Shown: positions 18,601 to 27,081, numbered from the stretch's first letter. The stretch: DNA of 64,000 nt from Falsiroseomonas sp046052145 (GCA_046052145.1 JBJOMW010000005.1:110479-174478); one strand, 5' to 3'. Notes: generated by a model not told the origin, from the letters alone. Program-made: numbers and translations.

Positions 18601-18760
18601 CGGCTTCGATGATACGGGCGAGCCAGGGCAGCTCGATCGGCCCCTGCGCCAGCCGCCAGCCCAGAACGGCCAGTGCCAGCAGCCCGAGCATGAGCGTGCC
18701 GAGCAGCAGGTGCAGCGCGCGATGCGCCTGCCGGGCCACTTGACCCGCGGCCTGCCTCAC
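15608..18760 (-). CDS. large AsmA/DUF3971-like protein (YhdP-type, possible phospholipid transfer)
   Basis: This roughly 1050-residue protein has one N-terminal membrane segment (LLLGTLMLGLLALAVLGWRL) followed by a long beta-rich periplasmic region. Repeats of the AsmA type (LDLGFPLLDALQIEQMQIRA, then GRFNAVLQLG and similar) lead to a C-terminal block typical of DUF3971/AsmA_2 proteins (VVQNAPAVAKLLQAMTLYGM). Such proteins are thought to bridge the envelope and carry phospholipids. No ATG fits. Three consecutive GTGs (18766, 18763, 18760) are candidates, and the last has a GAGGG at suitable distance. Its start is only about 17 bases from the divergent glnE start. Confidence 0.8.
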   Translation of the reverse strand: MRQAAGQVARQAHRALHLLLGTLMLGLLALAVLGWRLAQGPIELPWLARIIEAEAAPRDAAFRLEIGQASIGWEGLHSAGLSPLQLRLAGVRLVGADGTLRAALPDAEVGLSLPWLLRGHVAPRRLEFDRPMLRLARDAEGGLLIALAPPGVEAAPGSAGLEAILAGLMHAPDDHTPLGALAQLAVTGAQLVVEDAQLGVTWSLDNAAIELRRGAAGGIAGRFNAVLQLGAERIPLAGSIEARGSPAEITLRLALPELRPAALSALAPPLAALAALDAPARLDLSVRMDMSGAVQEAGLVLGASAGTLDLGAGRRLKLARLDAAAEWQAERLRLTRANLTLDGPGTPRLSAQGEATRRDGGWRGRATLGLDALPVAELGRWWPEGLGSGERAWILENITAGVARNGHWQVEAEAAEDLSGLAVTALSGTLDVADATVHWLRPIPPVEGAQGQVRFGLDAIEVEVAAARQAGTQVAARDALLRFTFPDGQDPAAEMRIGLAGPVPEVLGVLRHPRLRLFDRRPLPLVNPQGVLDGRLDLGFPLLDALQIEQMQIRAQAQLRQVRLGDILFGKPLERGQFELNVDTNGLRATGTATLAEIPARLAVEMDFRGGPPGQVVMRETVTARPDARQLAALGLAAEDVLRGPVALDVRTERRRNGQGRVLLRADLREAALAIEPLAWSKPQGQNAGAEAVLRLTGENLEAVESFRIEAPSLLLRGNAAFARGARLERVTINEGRVDDSRFSGEARPPARPGTPWTVTLRGPVLDLQRMMADDTPSGPPGAEPGPAVAIDARFERVLLGPQRALQGLEARVQLDGRGVLRDGRIAGRTGPQKAFEATITPAERGRALRVTAEDAGALLRAFGVLRTLDGGQLNVTAAYAHNGPGAPLRGTAEMENFVVQNAPAVAKLLQAMTLYGMVEALSGPGLGFARMVAPFTLTPDALVLEEARAFSASLGLTAKGTLDRRRQALAMEGTIVPAYLFNTLLGNIPLLGRLFSPETGGGLFAATFRMQGPLDDPQVSVNPLAALTPGFLRGLFGLGQTSDPPAARP

Positions 18761-18777
18761 CACCACCCTCGCGCCGC

Positions 18778-21700
18778 ATGCCGAAGACCAAGGGGGCGGC
18801 CCCGCCCGCAGGGACGGGCGCACCCGCCCCGAAATCCGCCCCATTGGCCGCCGCGCGCCTGCCGCGCCCCTTCGACCCTGAGGCCGCCGCGCAGCTCGCC
18901 GGCCGCTTCGCGGAGCGCGGCGCGGCGGAGCGCGCCTTCGCCGCAACCGCCGAAGGTGCTGCGCTGCTCGCTGCGCTCGGCGGGCATTCCAGCTACCTGG
19001 CCGATCTCGCCGTTCGGGAATCGGCCACCCTGCTGCGCCTGGCGGAGCGCGGGGCGGATGCCGCGATGGCGCTCGCCCTCGACCCGCTCGGCCGCGCCGA
19101 TCCGAAGGCGAGCCGCCCGCAGGTCGCGTCCCTGCTGCGCCAGGCGAAGCGTCAGGCGGCGCTGATCGCGGCGGCGGCCGACCTTGCGGGGCTCTGGCCG
19201 CTCGATCGCGTCACCGGGGCGCTGTCGGACCTCGCGGATGCCTGCACCGACTATGGCTGCGCCCATCTGCTGCGCGAGGCGCAGGCGCGCGGCGAGTTGA
19301 AGCTGTCCAATGCCGCGCGCCACGACCCGCGCGCCACCGGGCGTGGCTCCGGTCTTGTCGTGCTCGGCATGGGCAAGCTCGGCGGGCGCGAGCTGAACTA
19401 TTCGTCGGATATCGACCTCATGGTGCTCTACGATCCGATGGCCGCAGCCTACGATGCGGACCGGGCGGGCGCCATCTATGTCCGCCTGGCGCGGGACCTG
19501 GTCCGGCTGCTCGAGGACCGGACGGAGGATGGCTACGTCTTCCGCACGGATCTGCGCTTGCGCCCCGATCCTGCAGCAACACCATTGGCCGTCTCCCTGC
19601 CTGCAGCGATCACTTATTACGAGAGCATGGGGCAGAACTGGGAACGCGCCGCGATGATCAAGGCGCGGCCGGTCGCGGGCGACCGCGCGCTTGGCGAAAA
19701 TTTCCTGCGCGAGATCCGCCCCTTCGTCTGGCGACGGCATCTCGATTTCGCCGCCGTCGCCGACATCCATTCCATCAAGCGCCAGATCCACGCCCATAAG
19801 GGAGCGAAGGGCGCGCATGCCGAGGTGCAGGTCTCTGGCCATGACGTGAAGCTCGGCCGCGGCGGCATCCGGGAGATCGAATTCTCCACCCAGATCCTGC
19901 AGCTGATCTGGGGCGGGCGGGACCCGGCGCTGCGCGACCCGACGACGCTCGGCGCCCTCGCGGCGCTGGCCGCGGTCGGCCGGATCGAGCGGCGCTCGGC
20001 GGCGGAACTGGCCGATGCCTATGTCTTCCTTCGCCATGTCGAGCACCGGTTGCAGATGGTGGCCGACCGTCAGACGCATCGCCTGCCGGAAGACGAGGCG
20101 GGGCTGGCCCGCATCGCAAGCTTCATGGGCTTCGACGGCGCCGATGCCTTCCGCGCCGCGCTACTCGGCCATCTGACCCGCGTCGAGCGCTGCTATGCGG
20201 GGCTGTTCGAATCCGCTCCCGACCTCGGCGCCGGTGAGGAGGGCGTGCAGGGCAGCCTGGTCTTCACCGGCGTCGAGGACGATCCCGCGACGATCGAGAC
20301 GCTGCGCCGGCTCGGCTTCCAGAACCCTTCGGCCATCGCGGGCATCGTGCGCGCCTGGCATCACGGCCGCACGCGCGCCACACGCAGCGAACGCGCGCGC
20401 GAATTGCTGACCGCGCTGATGCCGACGCTGCTGACCGCTTTCGGTCGTCAGCAGCAGCCGGATCAGGCGCTGATGCGCCTCGATGCCGCCTTCGCGCGGA
20501 TGCAGGCTGGCGTGCAGGCGCTGAGCCTGCTGCACCGCAATCCCGCGCTGCTGGATCGGCTGGCCTTCCTGCTGGCCGCGGCGCCGGCGCTGGCGGATCA
20601 CGTCGCGCGCAGCGCGGCCGCGCTCGATGCGCTGCTGTCGGGCACGCTCTCGGCGAGCGATCCCGCCGCCGCGCTGCCCGCGCTGGTCAAGGAGGCGCGC
20701 TACCTCGAGGAAGCGCTCGACGCGACGCGGCGCGTGGTGGCCGAGCGTCGCTTCGAAGTGGATGCCGCAGCCCTCGAAGGCCGGATGGATGTGGATGCGG
20801 CTGGGATGGCGCGGAGCGACCTCGCGGATGCGGCGATCGCCGCGCTGCTGCCCTCCGTCGCCGCCGATTTCGCCGCGCGCTACGGGAAGATCAGCGGCGG
20901 TGCCTTGGGCGTCGTCGCGCTCGGCAAGCTCGGCGGGCGGGACATGCTGCCAGCCTCCGACCTCGATCTGATCCTGGTCTATGACCACGCTGAGGACGCG
21001 GCGGAGAGCAAGGGCGGCGCGAAGGCGTTGCCGCCGAGCCAGTATTTCGGCCGCCTCGCCAACCAGGTGGTTGCGATGCTGACCTCGCCGGGGCCGGAGG
21101 GAAAGCTGTTCGAGGTGGATATGCGGCTGCGCCCTTCGGGCTCGAAAGGGCCGGTCGCGGTCTCGCTCGCGGGCTTCGCGCGCTATCACGCAGAAAGCGC
21201 CTGGACCTGGGAGCGCATGGCGCTGACGCGCGCGCGCTTCGTCGCGGGGCCCGCCGGGCTGCGTCGGAAGGTGGAGGCGGCGATCAAGGCCGCGCAGACC
21301 CGTGCGGCGGATTCTGCCCAGGTGCTCGCTGACGCAGCGGCGATGCGCGCGCGCATGCTGCGCGAAATCCCGGCCGAGGATTCCTGGGATGTGAAGCTGA
21401 TGCCGGGCGGCCTGGTGGAGGTGGAGTTCATCGCCCAGGCGCTGCAGGTCGCCCATGCGCATCGCACACCCGCCCTGCTGTCGCCGACGACGCGCCTGGC
21501 GCTCGGCGCGCTGGCGAAGGCTGGGTTGCTGTCCGCCGAGGAGGCATCGGCGCTGGTGGCGGCGGAGCGGCTCTGGCGCGCCATCAGCGCGCATCTGCGC
21601 CTGACGGTCGGCCGCCGCGCGGATGAGGCGCTGCCGGCGGCCGTCGCGGCGGCGCTGCTGGGTGCGGTCGCGCCGCTGCTGCCGCGGCCGCCCGTTGACC

Positions 21701-21786
21701 AATCTGATCTTCGCACACAGATGCGCGAGGTGGCGGACGAGGTGCGCGCGATCTTCCTGCGCCGCATCGGGCCGCTGGACATCTGA
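18778..21786 (+). CDS. glnE: bifunctional glutamine synthetase adenylyltransferase/deadenylase
   Basis: GlnE adenylylates and deadenylylates glutamine synthetase in response to the PII protein. The 1002-residue product has the expected two nucleotidyltransferase domains. The first carries VLGMGKLGGRELNYSSDIDL (about residue 194) and the second VVALGKLGGRDMLPASDLDL (about residue 711). Each is followed by a PII-uridylyl-like helical region (GGIREIEFSTQILQLIWGG and GGLVEVEFIAQALQVAHAH). The first 40 residues are Ala/Pro/Lys-rich. It is divergent from the AsmA-like gene with almost no intergenic space, and is followed after 15 bases by the peroxiredoxin gene. Confidence 0.96.
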   Translation: MPKTKGAAPPAGTGAPAPKSAPLAAARLPRPFDPEAAAQLAGRFAERGAAERAFAATAEGAALLAALGGHSSYLADLAVRESATLLRLAERGADAAMALALDPLGRADPKASRPQVASLLRQAKRQAALIAAAADLAGLWPLDRVTGALSDLADACTDYGCAHLLREAQARGELKLSNAARHDPRATGRGSGLVVLGMGKLGGRELNYSSDIDLMVLYDPMAAAYDADRAGAIYVRLARDLVRLLEDRTEDGYVFRTDLRLRPDPAATPLAVSLPAAITYYESMGQNWERAAMIKARPVAGDRALGENFLREIRPFVWRRHLDFAAVADIHSIKRQIHAHKGAKGAHAEVQVSGHDVKLGRGGIREIEFSTQILQLIWGGRDPALRDPTTLGALAALAAVGRIERRSAAELADAYVFLRHVEHRLQMVADRQTHRLPEDEAGLARIASFMGFDGADAFRAALLGHLTRVERCYAGLFESAPDLGAGEEGVQGSLVFTGVEDDPATIETLRRLGFQNPSAIAGIVRAWHHGRTRATRSERARELLTALMPTLLTAFGRQQQPDQALMRLDAAFARMQAGVQALSLLHRNPALLDRLAFLLAAAPALADHVARSAAALDALLSGTLSASDPAAALPALVKEARYLEEALDATRRVVAERRFEVDAAALEGRMDVDAAGMARSDLADAAIAALLPSVAADFAARYGKISGGALGVVALGKLGGRDMLPASDLDLILVYDHAEDAAESKGGAKALPPSQYFGRLANQVVAMLTSPGPEGKLFEVDMRLRPSGSKGPVAVSLAGFARYHAESAWTWERMALTRARFVAGPAGLRRKVEAAIKAAQTRAADSAQVLADAAAMRARMLREIPAEDSWDVKLMPGGLVEVEFIAQALQVAHAHRTPALLSPTTRLALGALAKAGLLSAEEASALVAAERLWRAISAHLRLTVGRRADEALPAAVAAALLGAVAPLLPRPPVDQSDLRTQMREVADEVRAIFLRRIGPLDI

Positions 21787-21801
21787 CGGAAGGATCCCGG
21801 G

Positions 21802-22449
21802 ATGGCTGCGACGAAGACGCCGGCGGCGAAGGCGCCGGCCAAGGCAAGCGCGAAGCCGGCATCGAAGCCGGCGGCCGCAAAGGCGGCGCCCGCGAAGGCG
21901 ACGGCCGCGAAGACTGCGGCCCCGAAGGCCGCGGCGGCGAAGAAGCCCGCGGCGCCGAAGGCCGTCGTCGCGCCGGCTTCCGCCGGCCCGGCGGAGGGCG
22001 CGAAGGCGCCGGCCTTCTCCATGCCGGCCAGCGGCGGGCGCGTGGTCAGCAGCGCGGGCCTGAAGGGCAAGCCCTATTTGCTGTATTTCTACCCGAAGGC
22101 CGACACCCCCGGCTGCACCAAGCAGGCCTGCGGCGTGCAGGAAGCGCTGCCCGCGCTCGGCAAGCTTGGGCTTGAGATCATCGGCGTCTCGCCGGACCCG
22201 ATGCCGCCGATCGAGAAGTTCGCCGCGAAGTACAAGCTGACCTTCCCACTGGCCTCCGACGCCGACCAGAAGGTCGCGACTGCCTATGGCACCTGGGTCG
22301 AGAAGAGCATGTACGGCAAGACTTACATGGGTATGGAGCGGTCGAGCTTCCTGGTGGATGCCGCAGGCAAGATCGCGAAGGTCTGGCGCAAGGTGAAGCC
22401 GGAGGCGCACGCGGCGGAGGTGCTGGAGGCGGCGAAGAAGCTGGGCTGA
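21802..22449 (+). CDS. bcp: peroxiredoxin of the Bcp type with an Ala/Lys/Pro-rich N-terminal tail
   Basis: Residues 65-215 form a thiol peroxidase: PYLLYFYPKADTPGCTKQAC holds the peroxidatic Cys (105) and, five residues on, a second Cys (110) as in E. coli Bcp, and IIGVSPDPMPPIEKFAAKY and SSFLVDAAGKIAKVW follow. Residues 1-60 are almost only Ala, Lys, Pro and Ser in short AAK/PAK repeats, resembling the C-terminal tail of histone H1. This tail could bind DNA or other polyanions. The gene has a GGAAGG ribosome site and follows glnE closely. It is convergent with the MOSC gene, whose stop is two bases away. Confidence 0.9.
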   Translation: MAATKTPAAKAPAKASAKPASKPAAAKAAPAKATAAKTAAPKAAAAKKPAAPKAVVAPASAGPAEGAKAPAFSMPASGGRVVSSAGLKGKPYLLYFYPKADTPGCTKQACGVQEALPALGKLGLEIIGVSPDPMPPIEKFAAKYKLTFPLASDADQKVATAYGTWVEKSMYGKTYMGMERSSFLVDAAGKIAKVWRKVKPEAHAAEVLEAAKKLG

Positions 22450-22450
22450 G

Positions 22451-22945
22451 CTAGATCCGCTCCACCGGATCACCGAGGCGGATCGCCGCGCCCTTCACCA
22501 CGCGCGCGGTGATCCCGCCATGGCCGCGGACGGCGTTGTAGCCGCCGGGGCCGAACTCCTCCTCCATCCGCGAACAGGGATGGCATTCGCCGCTGCACTC
22601 CAGCAGCGCCGCGCCGATCCGGAAGCGCTGGCCCTTGAGCGCCAGCAGGTTCACGCCTTCCACCACCAGGTTGCGGCGGAGCCGCGTGGGTGCGACGGCA
22701 TCGAGGCCCAGATAACCCGCGATGGCGCGGAGATGTTCGGCGGCGATCAGCGTCACCTGCCGCCCGCCCGTCACCGCCCCGCGCCAGCGATCGCCGATCA
22801 GGCCCCGGCCGGGTTCCAGCAGGGCCTGCTCCACCTCCACCATCGGGGCGCGGCGTTCGGGGCGAAGCCCGATCCACACCAGCCGCCCGGGGCGCATCGG
22901 CGCGTCGAGCAGGCGCGCCATCAGCGAGCCCGCCGGCGGCTTCAC
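22451..22945 (-). CDS. MOSC domain protein
   Basis: MOSC domains carry sulfur or molybdenum cofactor via a conserved Cys and occur in MoCo sulfurases and detoxification proteins. This 164-residue single-domain protein shows GRGLIGDRWRGAV, RQVTLIAAEHLRAIA, LRRNLVVEGVNLLAL and the Cys region LECSGECHPCSRME. Its ATG overlaps the tyrS stop by four bases, so it is coupled to tyrS. The partner and substrate are unknown. Confidence 0.88.
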   Translation of the reverse strand: MKPPAGSLMARLLDAPMRPGRLVWIGLRPERRAPMVEVEQALLEPGRGLIGDRWRGAVTGGRQVTLIAAEHLRAIAGYLGLDAVAPTRLRRNLVVEGVNLLALKGQRFRIGAALLECSGECHPCSRMEEEFGPGGYNAVRGHGGITARVVKGAAIRLGDPVERI

Positions 22946-24171
22946 GCGGGGCGCACCAGCAGATGCTTCTTCTTGCCGAGCGAGAGCTTCGCCGCGCCGT
23001 CACGCAGGTCGGCAGCCGTCACCTGCGCCGCCACATCCGCAACTGGCGCGTCGTTCAGCCGCACACCGTTCTGCTGGATCAGCCGCCGCGCCTCGCCCTT
23101 GCTGGCGACGAGTTTCGCTTCCGCCAGCAAGTCCACCACGCTGGCCGGCAGCTGGGCGACCAGCGTCGGCAGCGTCGCGGCCGTGACACCTTCCTCGAAG
23201 GTGCGGCGCGCGGTCTCGGCTGCGGCCTCGGCGGCCGCGCGGCCATGCAGCAGCGCCGTCGCCTCGGTCGCCAGCGTCTTCTTCGCGTCGTTGATCTCGG
23301 CACCTTGCAGCGCCGCGAGGCGTGCGACTTCCGTCATCGGCAGGTCGGTGAACAGGCCAAGGAAGCGCGCCACATCCGCATCCTCGGTGTTGCGCCAGAA
23401 CTGCCAGTAATCGTAGGGGCTCACCTTCGCCGCATCGAGCCACACCGCCCCCTGCGCCGTCTTGCCCATCTTGGCGCCGGAGGCCGTGGTGATCAGCGGC
23501 GTGGTCAGCCCGAAGGCCTCCTTCTGATCCACGCGGCGGATCAGGTCCGCGCCCATGATGATGTTGCCCCACTGATCGCGCCCGCCCATCTGCAGGCAGA
23601 TCCCATGCCGGCGGTTCAGCTCCAGGAAGTCATAGGCCTGCAGCAGCATGTAGTTGAATTCGAGGAAGCTGAGGTTCTGCTCCCGCTCGAGGCGCAGCTT
23701 CACGCTGTCCATGGTCAGCATGCGGTTGACGCTGAAATGCCGCCCCATGTCGCGCAGGAAGGGGATGTAGAGCAGCCGGTCCAGCCATTCGGCATTGTCC
23801 AGCATCACGGCATCCGTGGGGCCTTGGCCGAAGGTCAGGAAGGGCTCGAACACCTTGCGGATGCCGGCCTTGTTCGCCTCGATCCGGGTGTCGTCCAGCA
23901 GCTGCCGCGCTTCATCCTTGCCCGAAGGGTCGCCGATCTTCGTCGTGCCGCCGCCCATCAGCACGACCGGCCGGTGGCCGGTCTTCTGCAACAGGCGCAG
24001 CAGCATGATCTGCACGAGGCTGCCCACATGCAGGCTGTCCGCGGTCGCGTCGAAGCCGATATAGCCCGCGACCGGCCCCTGCTGCAGGCGCGCGGCGAAG
24101 GCCGGCTCCTCGGTGACCTGGTGGATGAAGCCGCGCGCGCGGGCTTCCTGAAGAAAGTCTGAGCTGGGCAT
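22942..24171 (-). CDS. tyrS: tyrosyl-tRNA synthetase
   Basis: This class I synthetase charges tRNA-Tyr. The N-terminal HIGH-type motif is HVGSL (about residue 47), the tyrosine-binding region contains LLQAYDFLELNRRHG and GGRDQWGNI, and the KMSKS-type motif reads KMGKT. A C-terminal S4 RNA-binding domain follows (VASKGEARRLIQQNGVRLND). The start at MPSSDFLQEARARGF gives the usual length of 409 residues; the longer upstream frame runs into the divergent anmK gene and is rejected. It is divergent from anmK, with 49 bases between the starts. Confidence 0.95.
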   Translation of the reverse strand: MPSSDFLQEARARGFIHQVTEEPAFAARLQQGPVAGYIGFDATADSLHVGSLVQIMLLRLLQKTGHRPVVLMGGGTTKIGDPSGKDEARQLLDDTRIEANKAGIRKVFEPFLTFGQGPTDAVMLDNAEWLDRLLYIPFLRDMGRHFSVNRMLTMDSVKLRLEREQNLSFLEFNYMLLQAYDFLELNRRHGICLQMGGRDQWGNIIMGADLIRRVDQKEAFGLTTPLITTASGAKMGKTAQGAVWLDAAKVSPYDYWQFWRNTEDADVARFLGLFTDLPMTEVARLAALQGAEINDAKKTLATEATALLHGRAAAEAAAETARRTFEEGVTAATLPTLVAQLPASVVDLLAEAKLVASKGEARRLIQQNGVRLNDAPVADVAAQVTAADLRDGAAKLSLGKKKHLLVRPA

Positions 24172-24220
24172 GTCGGGATCTAGGCTTCCGGAAGGCCCGG
24201 CGGCGTAGCACACTCGGCAA

Positions 24221-25318
24221 ATGCTGAGAACGATCGGGCTGATGAGCGGGACCTCGCTGGACGGGGTGGACGCGGCCTGGGTGGAGACCGATGGCGAGCG
24301 CATCGGCCGCCTCGGGCCGGCCATCACGCTGCCTTACGAACCCTCGCTGCGGCGCGACCTCCGGACGCTGCTCGACCGCGCGGCCGAGATCGGCCCCGAC
24401 GACCCCTTCCTGGCCGATTGCGTCACCCGCCTGACCACCCGCCATGTGGAGGCCGTGCGCGCCGTGGGCTGGCAGGCCGATCTGGTCGGCTTCCACGGGC
24501 AGACGATCCTGCACCGGCCCGCGCGCCCGGGCTCAACCCACGCCCCCTTCACCTGGCAGGTCGGGGATGCGGCGCGGCTGGCGCGGGAGACGGGGCTCTC
24601 GGTCGCGCATGATTTCCGCTCGGCCGATGTCGCGGCCGGCGGGCAGGGGGCGCCGCTGGTCCCGATCGTCCATGCCGTGCTGGCGCGCGACCTGCCGAAG
24701 CCGCTGGCGGTGCTGAACCTCGGTGGTGTGGGCAACGTCACCTGGATCGGTCCGGATGGGGAGCTGGTGGCCTTCGACACCGGCCCGGCCAACGGCCCCC
24801 TCGACGATTGGGCGCGCCGCGCGACCGGGGAGGCCTATGACCGCGATGGGCGCCTGGCACTGACCGGGCAGCCGGATGGCGGGGTGCTGGCGCGGCTGAT
24901 CGCGCATCCCTACCTGGCCGCGCCGCCGCCGAAATCGCTGGACCGGCTGGATTTCGACCGCGCCTTGAAGGAGGCCGGCGCCGCCGCGCTCTCGCCCGCC
25001 GATGGCGCGGCGACGCTGGTCGCCTTCTGCGCCGTCTGCGTCGCCGCGGCTTCGCGCCATTTCCCGACGCCGCCCGTGCAGTGGCTGGTCGCCGGCGGCG
25101 GGCGGCGCAACCCGGCGATCATGCGCGCGCTGGCCTCGGCGCTGACCGAGCCGGTCCGCCCGGTCGAGGTCGCGGGCTGGAACGGCGATGCGCTGGAAGC
25201 GCAGGCCTTCGGCGTGCTGGCCGCGCGGGTCTGGCGCGGGCTGCCGCTGACCTTCCCCGGCACCACCGGCGCGCCCGAGCCGCTGCGCGGTGGGCGGATC
25301 ACCGGCCCGCTGATCTGA
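24221..25318 (+). CDS. anmK: anhydro-N-acetylmuramic acid kinase
   Basis: AnmK phosphorylates 1,6-anhydro-MurNAc from recycled peptidoglycan to MurNAc-6-phosphate. The ATPase-fold N-terminus IGLMSGTSLDGVDAAWVET is diagnostic. VGFHGQTILHRP, NLGGVGNVTWI, FDTGPANGPLDDW and the C-terminal VAGGGRRNPAIM complete the family pattern. At 365 residues the length is normal. A strong terminator follows the stop. Confidence 0.94.
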   Translation: MLRTIGLMSGTSLDGVDAAWVETDGERIGRLGPAITLPYEPSLRRDLRTLLDRAAEIGPDDPFLADCVTRLTTRHVEAVRAVGWQADLVGFHGQTILHRPARPGSTHAPFTWQVGDAARLARETGLSVAHDFRSADVAAGGQGAPLVPIVHAVLARDLPKPLAVLNLGGVGNVTWIGPDGELVAFDTGPANGPLDDWARRATGEAYDRDGRLALTGQPDGGVLARLIAHPYLAAPPPKSLDRLDFDRALKEAGAAALSPADGAATLVAFCAVCVAAASRHFPTPPVQWLVAGGGRRNPAIMRALASALTEPVRPVEVAGWNGDALEAQAFGVLAARVWRGLPLTFPGTTGAPEPLRGGRITGPLI

Positions 25319-25328
25319 ATACAACCAA

Positions 25329-25367
25329 GCAAAAGGGCCGCCCCCTTGCGGAGGGCGGCCCTTTTGC
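25329..25367. terminator. bidirectional intrinsic terminator
   Basis: A perfect 15-bp stem (GCAAAAGGGCCGCCC and its complement) encloses a 9-base loop, with AAAA on one side and TTTT on the other. It can therefore stop transcription from anmK on the plus strand and from the convergent hydrolase gene on the minus strand. Confidence 0.92.
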
Positions 25368-25382
25368 GCTGCGCGTCGCGCG

Positions 25383-26051
25383 TCAGTCGGCGGCGAGCGC
25401 CATGCGGGTGCGGTTCAGCGCGCGGTTGATGTGGTCTTCCGCCGCGGCGGCGACCTCCTCGGCCTGGGGCGGGGTGAAGATGTGCCCGGCCGCCGGCATC
25501 ACGCGGTAGTCGATGTTGATGCCCTTCTGGGTGTTCAGCTTCTCGACCAGCTTCCGCACGCTGCCCTCGGGCACGAGCTCGTCATCGGCGCCGTGCAGCA
25601 TCAGCCCGTTGCAGGGGCAGGGGGCGAGGAAGCCGAAATCATAGTGGCTGGCGGGCGGGCTGATGGAGATGAAGCCCGACATCTCCGGGCGGCGCATCAG
25701 CAGCTGCATGCCGACATAGGACCCGAAGGAATAGCCCGCGACCCAGAGCGAGGAGGCGCTCGGGTTCACCGCCTGCAGGAAGTCGAGCGCCGCCGCGGCG
25801 TCCGAAATCTCGCCGATGCCGCCATCATAGCGGCCCTGGCTGCGCCCGACGCCGCGGAAGTTGAAGCGGAGCGTCGAGAAGCCCATCGCCTGGAACCGGG
25901 TGTAGAGCGCGTGGGCGATGCGGTTGTTCATCGTCCCGCCATGCAGCGGGTGCGGATGCAGCACGAGCGCCACCGGGGCGTTGGCCTGCTTCGCGTGGTG
26001 ATAGCGGCCTTCGAGCCGACCGTCGGGGCCGGCGAACATCACTTCGGGCAT
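25383..26051 (-). CDS. alpha/beta hydrolase
   Basis: This 222-residue single-domain hydrolase shows an oxyanion-hole region LVLHPHPLHGGTMNN, a nucleophile elbow WVAGYSFGSYVG (Ser at the centre), an acid position GADDELVP and a final His in MPAAGHIFTP. It resembles the dienelactone-hydrolase/YfhR-like group with unknown substrate. There is no signal peptide. It ends at the shared terminator downstream of anmK. Confidence 0.85.
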   Translation of the reverse strand: MPEVMFAGPDGRLEGRYHHAKQANAPVALVLHPHPLHGGTMNNRIAHALYTRFQAMGFSTLRFNFRGVGRSQGRYDGGIGEISDAAAALDFLQAVNPSASSLWVAGYSFGSYVGMQLLMRRPEMSGFISISPPASHYDFGFLAPCPCNGLMLHGADDELVPEGSVRKLVEKLNTQKGINIDYRVMPAAGHIFTPPQAEEVAAAAEDHINRALNRTRMALAAD

Positions 26052-26511
26052 CGCGCGTCAGGTCCAGTCTCGGTTGTGGCTGTGGCGCGTCATCCGCGCC
26101 AGCGGCCATTTGGGGCGCCACCTGCGTCGGCCCAGGGCGCATGCCCCGGCCCGCCGCGCCCTGTCCGGGCCTGCCCAAATCCGCGTGCCTTGCCCCCGCC
26201 TCGTCCGATCACACCCCTTTGTTGACGGGGTGCGTCGGCGACAATAGCCTCTCCCTGCCGACGCGCTGCCGCGGTCTTCGGGTTCGGCCCTGGTTCTGGC
26301 GGGTGCGCGGTGGTTCACGCCCCTGGACGCCCGCAGGGCGGGCTCCCGTGCCCTGCGGTGCGCGCAATATAGGGAGGCGAGGGCCGATTTCATATCGGAT
26401 TCATGGCATGGACCCCATGTTCCTGCATCTGGACTGGCGAGGCGGCTCTCACGATCCGGCCAGGACCGTGCGCGCAGCCTCGGTCCGCCCTGAGGCGGGC
26501 GCGGCGCTGCG
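26052..26511. other. 460-base spacer upstream of the iscR operon
   Basis: This divergent region holds no convincing gene. A short inverted repeat CCGAT-TTCAT-ATCGG is at 26384-26398, and an AT-rich patch (CAATATAGGG) at about 26366 could belong to a promoter for iscR. I could not recognise an IscR binding site. Open frames across it have no ribosome sites and mirror the GC-rich background. Confidence 0.5.
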
Positions 26512-27009
26512 ATGAGGCTCTCCACCCGGGGCCGCTATGCGGTCATGGCCATGGTCGAGCTCGCCGCGCGCCAGCCCCCGGACGGGCCGGAGGACAGCCA
26601 GGCCCGCGTCAGCCTGGCCGAGATCGCCCAGGCCCAGCACCTGTCCCTTGCTTATCTTGAGCAGCTCTTCGGCCCGCTGCGCCGGGCCGGGCTGGTCGCC
26701 TCCTCGCGCGGCCCCGGCGGCGGCTATCGGCTGGCGCGCCATCCCGGCCGCATCACCGTCTCCGAGATCGTGCTGGCGGTGGATGAGCCGATCCAGGCGA
26801 CCCGCTGCGAGGAAGGCGGCCCGGGCTGCCTCGCCGGGCAGCGCTGCCTGACCCATGACCTCTGGGCCGAGCTCGGCGACCAGATCCGGCTGTTCCTGGA
26901 AGGCGTGACGCTGGCCGATGTGATCGGCGGGCGGATCCTCGGCCGGGCCAGCACGCCCCACAGCGCCGAGGATGCGGCGGCCGGGCAGCGCCGCGCCGCG
27001 GCCCAGTAG
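26512..27009 (+). CDS. iscR: Rrf2-family Fe-S cluster regulator IscR
   Basis: IscR senses [2Fe-2S] status and represses iron-sulfur assembly genes. The Rrf2 winged-helix starts MRLSTRGRYAVMAMVELAA, with LSLAYLEQLFGPLRRAGLV and GPGGGYRLAR of the wing. The likely cluster ligands are Cys99, Cys106, Cys112 and His115, in the pattern C-x6-C-x5-C-x2-H, one residue longer in the first spacer than in E. coli. It heads the sulfur-mobilisation operon, so autoregulation is expected. Confidence 0.93.
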   Translation: MRLSTRGRYAVMAMVELAARQPPDGPEDSQARVSLAEIAQAQHLSLAYLEQLFGPLRRAGLVASSRGPGGGYRLARHPGRITVSEIVLAVDEPIQATRCEEGGPGCLAGQRCLTHDLWAELGDQIRLFLEGVTLADVIGGRILGRASTPHSAEDAAAGQRRAAAQ

Positions 27010-27021
27010 CGGCCAAGCCGG

Positions 27022-27047
27022 GCGCGGCCGGTAGCGCGCGGCCGGTA
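27022..27047. repeat. 14-base tandem repeat between iscR and the first desulfurase
   Basis: GCGCGGCCGGTA occurs at 27022-27033 and again at 27036-27047, giving a 14-base period that partly continues in GCGCGCGATCG. It is self-complementary in parts and could fold, or be a simple slippage product. Confidence 0.5.
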
Positions 27048-27081
27048 GCGCGCGATCGCCTGGGGCGCCATATCGGGACCG

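Noticed and set aside
20161..22473. A 770-codon minus-strand frame opposite glnE and bcp.
   Set aside because: It mirrors the coding bias of glnE, is Arg/Gln-rich and has no domain signal.
26221..26250. TTGACG followed by an AT-containing stretch as a promoter for iscR.
   Set aside because: No acceptable -10 at 16-18 bases; it lies nearly 270 bases before iscR in a GC-rich region.
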